In this document: in pieces, positions 39,844 to 48,584 of the stretch
Position numbering within the stretch: the stretch's first letter is position 1
Layout of the letters: every line of letters starts with the position of its first letter
Assembly: GCA_963811605.1 (NCBI GenBank)
Contig: CAWESA010000013.1
Span: forward strand, 62,001 to 126,000
Source: CAVQLX01 sp963811605
Lineage (GTDB): Bacteria > Desulfobacterota > Binatia > DP-6
Length of the DNA: 64,000 nt
Direction of reading: 5' to 3'
The notes under the pieces: generated by a model
The model's database searches: none
What the model was told of the DNA's origin: nothing
The model's input: only the letters and a program-made list of their open reading frames with translations
Translations under genes and position numbers: made by a program

Positions 39844-40517
39844 TGCCCACTCGTGCCTCCGAGCGGACGCGCGCCAGGCTGCTGGACGCCGCGGCCGTGC
39901 TCTTCGCCGAGCAGGGATTCCACGGCACGACGGTGCGCGAGATCGCCCAGCACGCGGGCGTGAACCTCGCCGCGGGCAACTACCACTTCGGCTCGAAGCG
40001 GGCGCTGTATCTCGAGGTCCTGCGCGGGCACTTCGCCCACATCCAGCGTGCGCTGCGCGCGCGGGGCGGCGCGCCCCGTCCCGGCGAGCTCGATCGGCTC
40101 GACGCCGACGGCCTGCGCCGCATGCTGCACGCCCGCGTGGGGGTGATGCTGGAGCTGATGATCGGGCCGCCTCCCGGCGTCTACGGCCGCCTGATGCAGC
40201 GCGAGATGACGGACCCCAGCGAGGCGATGCCGGTGATCGTCGAGGAGTTCATCGCGCCGATGACGCGCGAGATGGAGGACATCCTGGAGCGGCTGACGCC
40301 GGGCCTGGAGCGCACCACGCTCCAGCGCTGCGCGTTCAGCATCGTCGGGCAGGTCCTCTTCTACCTGTCGGCGATGCCGGCCGTGCTGCAGGTCCTCCGC
40401 CTGCAGCGCTACACGGCTCGCCTGACGGCGGACCTCGTCGACCACGTCACGGCATTCAGCCTGGGAGGCCTCGGCGCCGTGGCGCCGGCCGCACGGCGGA
40501 GGGCGCGTGCGCGCTAG
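39843..40517 (+). CDS. TetR-family repressor, CecR (YbiH)-like
   Basis: 224 residues from GTG 39843, the last base of the operator dyad; a TTG at 39807 would put the operator inside the gene. The N-terminal helix-turn-helix is RTRARLLDAAAVLFAEQGFHGTTVREIAQHAGVNLAAGNYHFGSK. The C-terminal domain (LMQREMTDPSEAMPVIVEEFIAPMTREM) matches the DUF1956 ligand domain of CecR. In E. coli, CecR controls ybhGFSR and rhlE; here the same transporter set follows directly. An AT-poor, probably leaderless transcript. It overlaps the outer-membrane channel gene by 11 bases. Confidence 0.9.
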   Translation: MPTRASERTRARLLDAAAVLFAEQGFHGTTVREIAQHAGVNLAAGNYHFGSKRALYLEVLRGHFAHIQRALRARGGAPRPGELDRLDADGLRRMLHARVGVMLELMIGPPPGVYGRLMQREMTDPSEAMPVIVEEFIAPMTREMEDILERLTPGLERTTLQRCAFSIVGQVLFYLSAMPAVLQVLRLQRYTARLTADLVDHVTAFSLGGLGAVAPAARRRARAR

Positions 40518-41970
40518 GCCGGGCGCCGCCCTGCTCGTGCTCGCGGTCGCGTGCGGGCCCGCTCGCATCCTGACGCGCCCCGAAGGCGACGGAGGCTGGA
40601 GCGCCGAGAGGCGACGGGACGAGCTCGCCCGGCGCGCGGCGGCCGCCGCCGTCGCGCTCGAGCCGGACGCGCCGTCGCCGGGTCCCGGAGACGCGTCGAC
40701 GCCACTGTCCCTGGGTGACGCGCTCGACCTGGCCACCAGCGGCAACCGTCGCATCGCGGAGGCGGGCCGCACGCTCGATGCCGCCGCCGCGCGCGTGCGC
40801 GACACCCGCGGACGGCTGCTGCCGGCGACGGCGGGCTCGGGACGGTACACCTGGTACACCGACCCGCTCCACAATGCGGTCGGGCTGCCCGCGGGGGCGA
40901 TCCCCGGCGTCGACACGTCGGCGTTCAGCTTCATCATCCGCGAGCAGCAGTCGGGACGGCTGAACGGCTCCACCATCGTCCCGCTCGACGTGAACGGCCA
41001 GCTCTGGAAGACGCTCACCGCCGCCCAGGCGGGGTACCGCGGCGAGCGCGCCCGCACCTGGGCCACCACGCTGGCGCAGAAGGTGGTCGTCATCCGATCG
41101 TACTTCGATCTGCTGCAAGCCGAGCAGCTGCGCGGCGTGGTCGAGCAGAACGTCACCCTCGACCGCGAGCAGGTGCAGAACGCGCAGCAGCGCTACGACG
41201 CCGGTCGCCTGACGAAGAACGAGCTCCTGGTCGTGCAGGTCGCGTTGCAGGACCGCGAGCAGCAGCTGCGCCAGCGCGATCTCGCGATCGACCGGGCGCG
41301 GCGCGACCTGAACGAGGCCATCGGCCGACCCGTCGACGCGCCAACCGCCGTGGTCGACGTGTCGGACCGTCCCGACCTGCCCGACGTCGACGCGGCGCTG
41401 CGCGGCGCCTTCGCCAACAACCCGGTGCTGGCGGCGCTGGTGGAGGAGCAGCAGCGCCTGGAGGACACCGCAACGGCGCTGGCACGCAGCCGCCTTCCCC
41501 GCTTCGAGGGCGGCGGGGGCATCGACTGGACCAGCGAGCGGATCCTCGAGCCGCGCACCGTCGGATCCGGCTACCTGGGCTTCTCCTGGGACCTCGGGAC
41601 CGATGGACGCCGCGAGGCGCAGCTGGCGGAAGCCCGCATCCAGGCCGACCGCAACAAGCTCGCGATCGAGCGCGAGCTCCGCGAGCTGGAGAGTGCCGTG
41701 CGCGACACGCGCGAGGCGGCGGCCGAGCGGCTCGCCGCCCTCGACACGGCACGCGCCGCGGTCGGGCAGGCGGAGGAGAACCTGCGCATCCGCCAGCAGC
41801 AGTTCGACGCCGGTCGCGCCACCAGCGAGGACGTGCTCGACGCCCAGGCGCTGCTCACCCAGCAGCGCGCGACCCTCGCCACTGCCCTCTACGAAGCGCA
41901 CACACGGCGCGCCGAGCTGCAGGAGCTGATGGGCCTGCCGCTGGAAGACCTGGCGTCCGCCCCGAGGTAG
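40507..41970 (+). CDS. TolC-type outer-membrane efflux lipoprotein
   Basis: 487 residues from GTG 40507. LLVLAVACGPA is a lipoprotein signal (Cys near residue 16). The two-fold repeated helical/beta-barrel layout of outer-membrane factors is clear: LGDALDLATSGNRRIAEAGRTLDAAAARVRDTRGRLLPAT at the first repeat and FANNPVLAALVEEQQRLEDTATALARSRLPRFEGGGG at the second, each followed by a long coiled coil (QNAQQRYDAGRLTKNELLVVQVAL; RIRQQQFDAGRATSEDVLDAQALL). It should form the exit duct for the ABC exporter encoded after it. E. coli ybhGFSR lacks a dedicated channel gene, so this is an addition. Confidence 0.9.
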   Translation: MRARPGAALLVLAVACGPARILTRPEGDGGWSAERRRDELARRAAAAAVALEPDAPSPGPGDASTPLSLGDALDLATSGNRRIAEAGRTLDAAAARVRDTRGRLLPATAGSGRYTWYTDPLHNAVGLPAGAIPGVDTSAFSFIIREQQSGRLNGSTIVPLDVNGQLWKTLTAAQAGYRGERARTWATTLAQKVVVIRSYFDLLQAEQLRGVVEQNVTLDREQVQNAQQRYDAGRLTKNELLVVQVALQDREQQLRQRDLAIDRARRDLNEAIGRPVDAPTAVVDVSDRPDLPDVDAALRGAFANNPVLAALVEEQQRLEDTATALARSRLPRFEGGGGIDWTSERILEPRTVGSGYLGFSWDLGTDGRREAQLAEARIQADRNKLAIERELRELESAVRDTREAAAERLAALDTARAAVGQAEENLRIRQQQFDAGRATSEDVLDAQALLTQQRATLATALYEAHTRRAELQELMGLPLEDLASAPR

Positions 41971-41977
41971 TCGAGCG

Positions 41978-43006
41978 ATGGCCAAACGGATCGTGATCGT
42001 CATCCTGTTGCTCGCCCTCGCCGGAGGCGCCGTGTGGTGGCTGCGGCGCGACCGCGGGCCGATCCACTACACCGGCTTCGTCGAGGGCGAGGAGCGCGTG
42101 GTGCGCAGCGAGGTCACGGGCCGCGTGCTCGAGGTGCCCTTCCGCGAGGGAGACGCGGTGCCGGCCGGCGCCGTCGTCGCCCGCCTCGACGACCGCGAGA
42201 TCGCCGCGCGGGCGGCGTCGAAGCGCGCCGAGATCGACGTGGTCGACGCCGAGATCCGGCGGCAGGAGGAGCAGGTCACACTCACCGGGTCGACCTGGCA
42301 GCGCGACCTGCGCGCGCGCGAAGCCGAGGTGCGCGAGGCGGCGGCCGCCGCCGAGCGCGCCCGGCGGACGTTCGCGCGCGAGCAGGACCTGGTGCGCTCG
42401 GGCGCCAGCACCGCGCAGCAGCTCGACGACATGCGGGCCCAGCGCGACCAGGCGGTGAGCGCGCTCGAGCGCGCGCGGGAGCTGCTGGGACGCGCACAGG
42501 CGGAGCAGCGCAGCATCACGCTCGCCCGCCAGCAGGTCGACGTCCTCCGCCAGCAGCGCGAGCATGCCGCGGCGGAGCTGGCCGAGCTGGAGGTGACGCA
42601 GTCGAAGTTCGCCATCCATGCGCCCGCGGTGCCCACCACGGTGCAGACGCAGCTCATCTGGCCGGGCGAGCTGGCGCAGGCCGGCACCGCGATCGTGTCG
42701 GTGCTCGATCCCACGGACAAGTACGTGCAGGTCTACGTTCCGGTGGCCGACACCGACCGCTTCCGCGTCGGCCGCCGCGTCGAGATCGAGCTCGACAGCG
42801 AGCCCGGGCGCCGCGTGCCGGGCGAGGTCACGTTCGTCGCCGACAGCGCCAACTTCACGCCCGAGAAGATCGAGACGCGGAGCGACCGGCTGGGCCAGGT
42901 CTATCGCGCCAAGGTGCGCATCCTGGAGGGCGTCGAACGCTTCCAGCCCGGCACGGAGGGCAACGTGTACCTGATCGAGGACGCGCAGGCGCGCGCGGCG
43001 CGATGA
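41978..43006 (+). CDS. Membrane-fusion (HlyD/YbhG-like) efflux adaptor
   Basis: 342 residues from ATG 41978, seven bases after the channel gene. One N-terminal membrane anchor (IVIVILLLALAGGAVWWL). A lipoyl/biotinyl-like half-motif (RSEVTGRVLEVPFREGDAVPAGAVVARLDD) is followed by a long alpha-hairpin coiled coil (residues about 70-200), then the second half (KFAIHAPAVPTTVQTQLIWPGELAQAGT) and beta-barrel domains. Closest in layout to YbhG. It links the inner-membrane ABC permeases to the TolC-like protein. Ends with ATGA overlap to the first ATPase. Confidence 0.92.
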   Translation: MAKRIVIVILLLALAGGAVWWLRRDRGPIHYTGFVEGEERVVRSEVTGRVLEVPFREGDAVPAGAVVARLDDREIAARAASKRAEIDVVDAEIRRQEEQVTLTGSTWQRDLRAREAEVREAAAAAERARRTFAREQDLVRSGASTAQQLDDMRAQRDQAVSALERARELLGRAQAEQRSITLARQQVDVLRQQREHAAAELAELEVTQSKFAIHAPAVPTTVQTQLIWPGELAQAGTAIVSVLDPTDKYVQVYVPVADTDRFRVGRRVEIELDSEPGRRVPGEVTFVADSANFTPEKIETRSDRLGQVYRAKVRILEGVERFQPGTEGNVYLIEDAQARAAR

Positions 43007-43932
43007 GCGCGAGCCTCATCCGCCTGCGCGGGCTGCGCAAGTCGTACGGTCGCAGGGTCGCGCTGGCCGGCATCGATCTCGAGATCGACCAGCGACAGAT
43101 CTTCGGCCTGGTGGGGCCCGACGGCGCGGGCAAGAGCACGCTTCTGCGCGCGCTGGTCGGTCTGCTCGACGTCGAGGCCGACGAGGCGTCGGTGCTCGAC
43201 CACGACCTGCGCGGCGAGGTGACCGCGCTGAAGGCGCACACCGGCTACGTCCCGCAGGTCTTCAGCCTGCACCGGGATCTCACCGTGGCGGAGAACCTCG
43301 GGTTCACGGCGCGCCTGCACCGGATCCCCGCCGCCGAGGCGGCCCAGCGCATCGCCGGGCTGCTCGAGCGCATCGCCCTGACGCCCTTCGCCGATCGCGT
43401 GGCGGCGGCGCTCTCCGGCGGGATGAAGCAGAAGCTCGCCATCGCCAACGCGCTGCTGCCGCGGCCCGCGCTGCTGGTGCTCGACGAGCCGACCGCCGGC
43501 GTCGACGTGGTGGCCCGGGCCGAGATCTGGAGCCTGCTGGTGGAGGCGCGCGCGCACGCGCTCGTCGTCCTGAGCACGAGCTATCTCGACGAGGCGGCGC
43601 AGTGCGACCGGCTGGCCTACCTGGACGAGGGACGCGTGGTCGCGAGCGGGACGCCGGACGAGCTGCGCGCCGACGTCGGTCTCGAGCTGTACCGGGTCTG
43701 GAGCGACGACACGCGCGCGGTCGCCGCGGCGGCGCGCGCCCTGCCCTACGTCGCGGGTGCGCGCGCCACGGGCGCGAACGCGCGCGTCGAGGTTCGCCGC
43801 CGCGAGTCGCCCGGCGCGGAGCGCGTGCTGACCGATCTCTCCGGGCTGGCCGGCGGGGCGGTCCGCTTCGCCGAGCAGCTGCCCGTCGACATGGAGGCGA
43901 CGCTCCTCGCGCTGGCAGGAGGCCACGGGTGA
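43003..43932 (+). CDS. ABC transporter ATPase, YbhF N-half-like
   Basis: 309 residues. Walker A GPDGAGKST, Q-loop PQVFSLHRDLTV, intact signature LSGGMKQKLAIANAL, Walker B LLVLDEPTAGVD. The switch His is replaced by Ser (LSTSYLDEAAQCD), so this subunit's own hydrolysis site is likely weak. In E. coli the two ATPase domains are one protein, YbhF; here they are adjacent genes overlapping by ATGA/GTGA. The C-terminal extension (about 70 residues) is typical of DrrA/YbhF-type ATPases. Powers export through the two ABC-2 permeases downstream. Confidence 0.93.
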   Translation: MSASLIRLRGLRKSYGRRVALAGIDLEIDQRQIFGLVGPDGAGKSTLLRALVGLLDVEADEASVLDHDLRGEVTALKAHTGYVPQVFSLHRDLTVAENLGFTARLHRIPAAEAAQRIAGLLERIALTPFADRVAAALSGGMKQKLAIANALLPRPALLVLDEPTAGVDVVARAEIWSLLVEARAHALVVLSTSYLDEAAQCDRLAYLDEGRVVASGTPDELRADVGLELYRVWSDDTRAVAAAARALPYVAGARATGANARVEVRRRESPGAERVLTDLSGLAGGAVRFAEQLPVDMEATLLALAGGHG

Positions 43933-44876
43933 GCGACGACGCGATCATCCGGACGACCGGCCTGACCAAGCGCTTCGGCGACTTCACCGCGGTCGACGAC
44001 CTCAGCATCGCGGTCGAGCCGGGAACGATCTTCGCGTTCCTCGGCGGCAACGGCTCGGGCAAGAGCACCACCATCCGGATGCTGATCGGGCTGCTCCAGC
44101 CGACCGCCGGACAGATCATGGTGGACGGCGTCGACGTCATCCGCACGCCCCGCCGGGTCCGCGATCGCATCGGCTACATGGGCCAGAAGGTGAGCCTCTA
44201 TCAGGGCCTGTCGCTGCGCGAGAACGTCGAGTTCTACGCCGGCCTCTTCGACCTGGAGAACGCGGCGCTCGAGCGCAGCTGGGGCGCGCTGCGGGAGCGC
44301 TTCGAGCTGACCGACGCCGAGAACGAACGGCCCGAGAACCTGCCCGCGGCCATCCGCCAGCGCGCGGGCCTCGCGCTCAGCATGCTGCACGACCCGCGCG
44401 TCCTGCTGCTCGACGAGCCGACCGCCGGGGTCGACGTCCGCAGCCGCGGGCTGTTCTGGGAGGCGATCCAGGACGAGTCCGCGCGCGGGGTGACCGTGCT
44501 CGTCACGACCCACTTCCTCGAGGAGGTGGAGTACTGCGATTGGGTCTCCCTCATCGACGCCGGCCGGCTGATCGCCAACGCGTCGCCACGGACGCTGCGC
44601 CAGCGTTTCTCCGACGGCTACCACGTCGCCATCGCCGCGCCGCCGGAGGCGCGCGATCGCGTCCTGTCGCGGCTGGGGACGCTGGCGACCGGCGCCACCG
44701 CGACGCCGGACGGCCTGACGCTCACGGTGCCCGCGCTCGACGCGGCGGTCCTCGATCGCCTGCAGGCGATCCGGCGCGATCATCCGCCGGCGTCCGTGCA
44801 CATCACCGAGACCCCGATGACCGAGGTGTTCCGGCGCGCGCTGGCACGGACCGAGATCGAGGCGGCGACGCCATGA
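43929..44876 (+). CDS. ABC transporter ATPase, YbhF C-half-like
   Basis: 315 residues from GTG 43929, overlapping the previous stop. Walker A GGNGSGKST, Q-loop MGQKVSLYQGLS, Walker B LLLDEPTAGVDV and an intact switch His (VTTHFLEEVEYCD), but the signature is degenerate: LPAAIRQRAGLALSML in place of LSGG. Together with the first ATPase this would make one regular and one degenerate site. Heterodimeric partner of the previous gene. ATGA overlap with the permease. Confidence 0.93.
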   Translation: MSDDAIIRTTGLTKRFGDFTAVDDLSIAVEPGTIFAFLGGNGSGKSTTIRMLIGLLQPTAGQIMVDGVDVIRTPRRVRDRIGYMGQKVSLYQGLSLRENVEFYAGLFDLENAALERSWGALRERFELTDAENERPENLPAAIRQRAGLALSMLHDPRVLLLDEPTAGVDVRSRGLFWEAIQDESARGVTVLVTTHFLEEVEYCDWVSLIDAGRLIANASPRTLRQRFSDGYHVAIAAPPEARDRVLSRLGTLATGATATPDGLTLTVPALDAAVLDRLQAIRRDHPPASVHITETPMTEVFRRALARTEIEAATP

Positions 44877-45979
44877 GCCGGCGACGTCTCTGGACGCTGG
44901 TGCGACGCGAGGTCCGCGCCACCTTCCGCGACCCCTTCACCGTCGGGATCCTCATCGGCGTCCCCCTGATCGCGCTGCTGACGTTCAGCTTCGTCATCTC
45001 GAGCGAGGTGCACGGACTCCGTCTGGCCGTGCTCGACGCCGACCACTCCCCGGCGAGCCGCCGCCTCGTCGCCGACATCGGCGCCACGGGGTGGTTCGTC
45101 ACGGAGCCGGTCGCGACACGGGACGAGATCGCCCGCCGGCTCCGCGGCGGGACGCTGGGCGCCGCGCTGGTCATCCCGCCGGACTTCTCGCGGGCGCTGG
45201 AGCAGGGGCGTACCCCGCCCGAGGTCCAGCTCGTCTACGACGGCGCCGAGACGGTGCTGGCCGGCAACGCCGAGGGCGCGCTGCGCGGGCTCGTGGCCGC
45301 CAGCGGCGCCCGCCTGGTGCGGCAGGGCGCGCGGCCGGGAGGCATCGCCGTCGCGACCGGCGTCCTGTGGAACCCGACCCTGGACGGGACGCCCTTCATG
45401 GTGGCCGGGACCTTCGGGTTCGTCCTCTCGTTCCTCACCACGCTGATCACGGCGGTGACGGTCGTGAACGAGCGCCTGTCCGGCACCTTCGACCAGCTCC
45501 AGGTCACGCCCGCCACCTCGATCGAGATCCTGCTCGGCAAGCTCCTCCCGCTGGGCGCCGTCTTCGCGCTCGACGTGCTCATCATGATGCTGCTGTCGGG
45601 GTTCCTCTTCGGCGTCTGGCCGGCGGGCAACGCGCTCTTCTTCTTCGCGGTCTCCACCCTCTACGTGCTGATGTCGCTGGCGCTGGGGCTGATCTTCTCC
45701 GCCACCTCGAACACCGCGGCCGAGGCGGTGCAGAAGACGGTGCTGTTCAGCATTCCCCTGATCCAGCTGAGCGGCTTCGCCTTTCCCGTACGCAACATGC
45801 CCACCGCGGTGCAGTGGATGACGCAGCTCTTTCCGGCCACGCACTACATCCGTGTCAGCCGGGGCATCTACCTGCGCGGCGAGGGCCCGATCGAGCTGTG
45901 GCCGGAGCTGCTCCTGCTCGCCGTCTTCGCCGTCGCCCTGCTGGTCCTCGCCCGGCGGACGCTCGAGGCACGCGCATGA
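44873..45979 (+). CDS. ABC-2 type permease, YbhS-like
   Basis: 368 residues from ATG 44873. N-terminal cytosolic RREVRATFRDPFTVGILIGVPLIALLTFSFV (TM1), a large periplasmic domain (residues about 45-170), then five TM helices including AVTVVNERLSGTFDQLQVTPATSIEILLGKLLPL, the EXE-like amphipathic loop of ABC-2 permeases, and VLFSIPLIQLSGFAFPVRNMP. This is the YbhN/YbhS/YbhR type. It forms a heterodimer with the next gene to export hydrophobic drugs or lipids. The actual substrate is unknown. Confidence 0.92.
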   Translation: MSRRRLWTLVRREVRATFRDPFTVGILIGVPLIALLTFSFVISSEVHGLRLAVLDADHSPASRRLVADIGATGWFVTEPVATRDEIARRLRGGTLGAALVIPPDFSRALEQGRTPPEVQLVYDGAETVLAGNAEGALRGLVAASGARLVRQGARPGGIAVATGVLWNPTLDGTPFMVAGTFGFVLSFLTTLITAVTVVNERLSGTFDQLQVTPATSIEILLGKLLPLGAVFALDVLIMMLLSGFLFGVWPAGNALFFFAVSTLYVLMSLALGLIFSATSNTAAEAVQKTVLFSIPLIQLSGFAFPVRNMPTAVQWMTQLFPATHYIRVSRGIYLRGEGPIELWPELLLLAVFAVALLVLARRTLEARA

Positions 45980-47112
45980 TCGAACGGATCCGGCGCAGCG
46001 TCTCCAACATCCGCGCGGTCGCGTACCGCGAGGCGCTCGTGCTGCGCCACGACAAGGGCTTCGTGGTGACGGTCATCTCGCAGCCCATCATGATGCTGCT
46101 GCTCTTCGGCGGCGCGCTCTCCTACACGCCGGCGGACGTGCCCTGGGCGGTCCTCGACCGCAGTGCCAGCGCCGAATCGCGCCGCTTCGTCGAGGACGTG
46201 TTCTCGACCGGCTACTTCCTGCCGCCCCGCACCGTCACGAGCTACGCCGAGGGGCGCGAGCTCCTCCGGCGCGAGGACGCGCTGGCGCTGGTCGTCATCC
46301 CGAGGGACTTCCGGCGCGACATCGAGCGCAGCCGCCCCGAGGTGCAGCTGCTCGTGGACGGCAGCGATCCGGTCACGGCGGCCCGGCTGCTCGGCTACGT
46401 CAGCCAGGTCGCCGCCGCCTTCGAGACCGGACGTCCGGCGCCCGACCGCGTCGGCCAACGCGCGGCGACACCGATCGACGTGCGGCAGCGCTTCTGGTTC
46501 AACCCGACGCTGCGTGACCGGGACTTCTTCCTCGCCGTGCTGGCAGGCATGCTGCTCACCAACCTGTGCCTCAGCATCTCGGCGCTCAACATCGTGGGCG
46601 AGCGCGAGAGCGGGACGTTCGAGCAGACGCTGTCGCTGCCCACGTCCACGCTGGAGATCGTGCTCGGCAAGCTGCTGCCGCTGGTGGCGGTGAGCTACGT
46701 GCTCCTGACGATGGCCGTCGTGGGCAGCGGCGTGGTCTTCGGAGTGTGGCCGCACGGCAGCTGGCCCGGGCTGGTGCTGGTGACCCTGCCCTTCGTGCTG
46801 GCGACGCTCGCCATCGGCGTCTTCGTCTCGGCCCTGGCGCGCAACTCCGCACAGGCCGTCTTCATCTCGGTGTTCTTCATCATGCCGTCGTTCGTGCTGT
46901 CCGGCGTGATGTATCCCTACGAGCTGATGCCCCCCGCCGTGCGCGCCCTCGGCGGCGCGTTTCCGCTCCGCTGGTATCAGATCGCGCTCCGCCGCCTGGT
47001 GTCGCGGGGGGCAGGCATGGAGGACGTGCTGGTGCCGTGTCTCGCCCTGCTCACCATCTTCGCGGTGCTGCTGGGCGGCATCCGGTGGCGGCTGAAGCCG
47101 CGTCTCGGGTGA
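45976..47112 (+). CDS. ABC-2 type permease, YbhR-like
   Basis: 378 residues from ATG 45976, overlapping the preceding stop. Same six-helix plan with large periplasmic insert as its neighbour: FVVTVISQPIMMLLLFGGALSY (TM1), LSISALNIVGERESGTFEQTLSLPTSTLEIVLGKLLPL, and VFFIMPSFVLSGVMYPYELMPPAVRAL. It is the last gene of the tetR-channel-adaptor-ATPase-ATPase-permease-permease run, corresponding to cecR/ybhGFSR with the extra outer-membrane factor. Confidence 0.92.
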   Translation: MIERIRRSVSNIRAVAYREALVLRHDKGFVVTVISQPIMMLLLFGGALSYTPADVPWAVLDRSASAESRRFVEDVFSTGYFLPPRTVTSYAEGRELLRREDALALVVIPRDFRRDIERSRPEVQLLVDGSDPVTAARLLGYVSQVAAAFETGRPAPDRVGQRAATPIDVRQRFWFNPTLRDRDFFLAVLAGMLLTNLCLSISALNIVGERESGTFEQTLSLPTSTLEIVLGKLLPLVAVSYVLLTMAVVGSGVVFGVWPHGSWPGLVLVTLPFVLATLAIGVFVSALARNSAQAVFISVFFIMPSFVLSGVMYPYELMPPAVRALGGAFPLRWYQIALRRLVSRGAGMEDVLVPCLALLTIFAVLLGGIRWRLKPRLG

Positions 47113-47227
47113 GGGAGCTGCGCTGGTGCGCGCGAGACGCGGATGAGAGGCGCGACCGCCACCCGCCCGCCGCGCTCGATCCTGATGCAGCGGCCGATGG
47201 GGCGCCGAGGGGCCGGCGGGACTCAGA

Positions 47228-47256
47228 TTGGCGCACCGACACCGCTGGGCTAGGAT
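47228..47256 (+). promoter_or_regulatory. Sigma-70-like promoter giving a probably leaderless DUF29 transcript
   Basis: TTGGCG (-35) and TAGGAT (-10) are separated by 17 bases. The -10 ends six bases before GTG 47263, so transcription would start at the start codon. There is no ribosome-binding site before that GTG. Confidence 0.45.
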
Positions 47257-47262
47257 CGCCCC

Positions 47263-47733
47263 GTGGGTACGCACGGAACGAAGTCGCGCCCGGAGGCGGT
47301 TGTGCCGACCTACGATGCAGATTTCTTCGAGTGGACACAGCACACCGCGGCGTTGTTGCGCGCCGGGCGGATGGCGGAGGTCGACGTGGCACACCTGGCG
47401 GAGGAGGTGGAGGACATGGGAAAGCGGGACCGCCGGGAAGTCGACAGCCGGGTCACGGTCCTGCTCACGCATCTGCTCAAGTGGCAGAAGCAGCCGGAGC
47501 ATCGCAGTCGGTCCTGGCAGTCGACGATCCTCACGCAGCGGGACGAGCTCGAACGGGTGCTGCAGGACAGCCCCAGCCTCCGGCAGCGGATCGGCAGCGA
47601 ACTCGAGCGCACGTACATCAGCGCCGTGCGCCGAGCGGCGAGACAAACGGGCGTCTTCCCACACCTGTTTCCGCCTGCATGCCCCTGGACCCCGGAGCAG
47701 ATACTGGATCAGGACTTCCTGCCGGACGGCTGA
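47263..47733 (+). CDS. DUF29 family protein
   Basis: 156 residues from GTG 47263; a second GTG at 47299 would start directly at the domain. The DUF29 pattern is complete: YDADFFEWTQHTAALLRAG, DVAHLAEEVEDMGKRDRREV, LLTHLLKWQKQPEHRSRSWQSTI, QDSPSLRQRI and a C-terminal CPWTPEQILDQDFLP. These all-alpha proteins are frequent in cyanobacteria and proteobacteria, without known function. Its end overlaps the convergent methyltransferase by 25 bases. Confidence 0.92.
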   Translation: MGTHGTKSRPEAVVPTYDADFFEWTQHTAALLRAGRMAEVDVAHLAEEVEDMGKRDRREVDSRVTVLLTHLLKWQKQPEHRSRSWQSTILTQRDELERVLQDSPSLRQRIGSELERTYISAVRRAARQTGVFPHLFPPACPWTPEQILDQDFLPDG

Positions 47734-48584
47734 GCGTCGTCGAGCGCCTTCTGGCCCACCGCCAGCCCGAACCCCGGGAGCAGGTCGATCCATCCCGCCC
47801 GCGCGAATCCGGCGGTGCGAAAGAGGGCGCGAAACTCCGCCGGCGTGTGGAAGCCGATCCAGCCCGGGTCGGCCCAGCGGGCGATCGGAGCGCTCAGCGT
47901 GTTGTACCACTCGGGGCCCGGGTCGACGACGCAGTAGACTCCGCCCGGGCGCAGCGCCCGCAGCACCGAGGCCGCCGCCGCCGGCGGGTCGGGATAGTGG
48001 TGGTGGGCGAGCGAGTTGTAGACGACGTCGAACGCCCCGGTGAACTCCTCGGGCAGCTCGGTGACGTCGGCCTGGACGCACGCCACGTGGTCGAGACCCG
48101 CGGCGCGCGCGGCGCCATGCGCGGTGCGCACCATGCCGGCGGCGAGGTCGAGACCCACCACCTCGCCGTGCGGGACCAGACGGGCGACCCGTAGCAGCTC
48201 GCGCCCCGCGCCGCAGCCGGCGTCGAGCACGCGCGCGTCGGGCGGCAGGAACGGCTGCATCTCGGTCAGCGCCTCGTCGAAGATCGGGCGCGAGAAGGGC
48301 TGCACGTAGGCGTCGTAGATCTCCGCCATGCGATCGAACTCGTCGACCAGGTGATCGTGGGCGGTCGGGCGATCGAGGAAGACCGGAGCGGCGTAGCGGC
48401 ACGAGAACAGCGGTCCGAGTCCGGACCGGGACGTGAGCTCGGGGAGGTCGCCGTCGCGCGCCAGACCCGGCAGGGCGCCGGCACGCTTGAGCGCCTGCGC
48501 CGGCTGGAGCACCGACGTCGCGTATGACCACATCGCGGCGACGAGCACGCCCGATGCCGGGTCGCCGCCCGGCGCGTGCGCCAT
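47709..48584 (-). CDS. SAM-dependent methyltransferase, UbiE-like class I
   Basis: 291 residues from ATG 48584, overlapping the previous gene's stop as TGATG. Motif I VLDAGCGAGRELLRVA (about residue 118), motif II EVVGLDLAAGMV, then VQADVTELP and FDVVYNSLAHHHYPDPP. An N-terminal stretch of about 75 residues precedes the Rossmann domain. Such enzymes methylate quinone, sterol or other small hydrophobic precursors. Final gene of the polyprenyl-synthetase operon, so an isoprenoid-related substrate is a reasonable guess, not shown. Confidence 0.88.
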   Translation of the reverse strand: MAHAPGGDPASGVLVAAMWSYATSVLQPAQALKRAGALPGLARDGDLPELTSRSGLGPLFSCRYAAPVFLDRPTAHDHLVDEFDRMAEIYDAYVQPFSRPIFDEALTEMQPFLPPDARVLDAGCGAGRELLRVARLVPHGEVVGLDLAAGMVRTAHGAARAAGLDHVACVQADVTELPEEFTGAFDVVYNSLAHHHYPDPPAAAASVLRALRPGGVYCVVDPGPEWYNTLSAPIARWADPGWIGFHTPAEFRALFRTAGFARAGWIDLLPGFGLAVGQKALDDAQPSGRKS

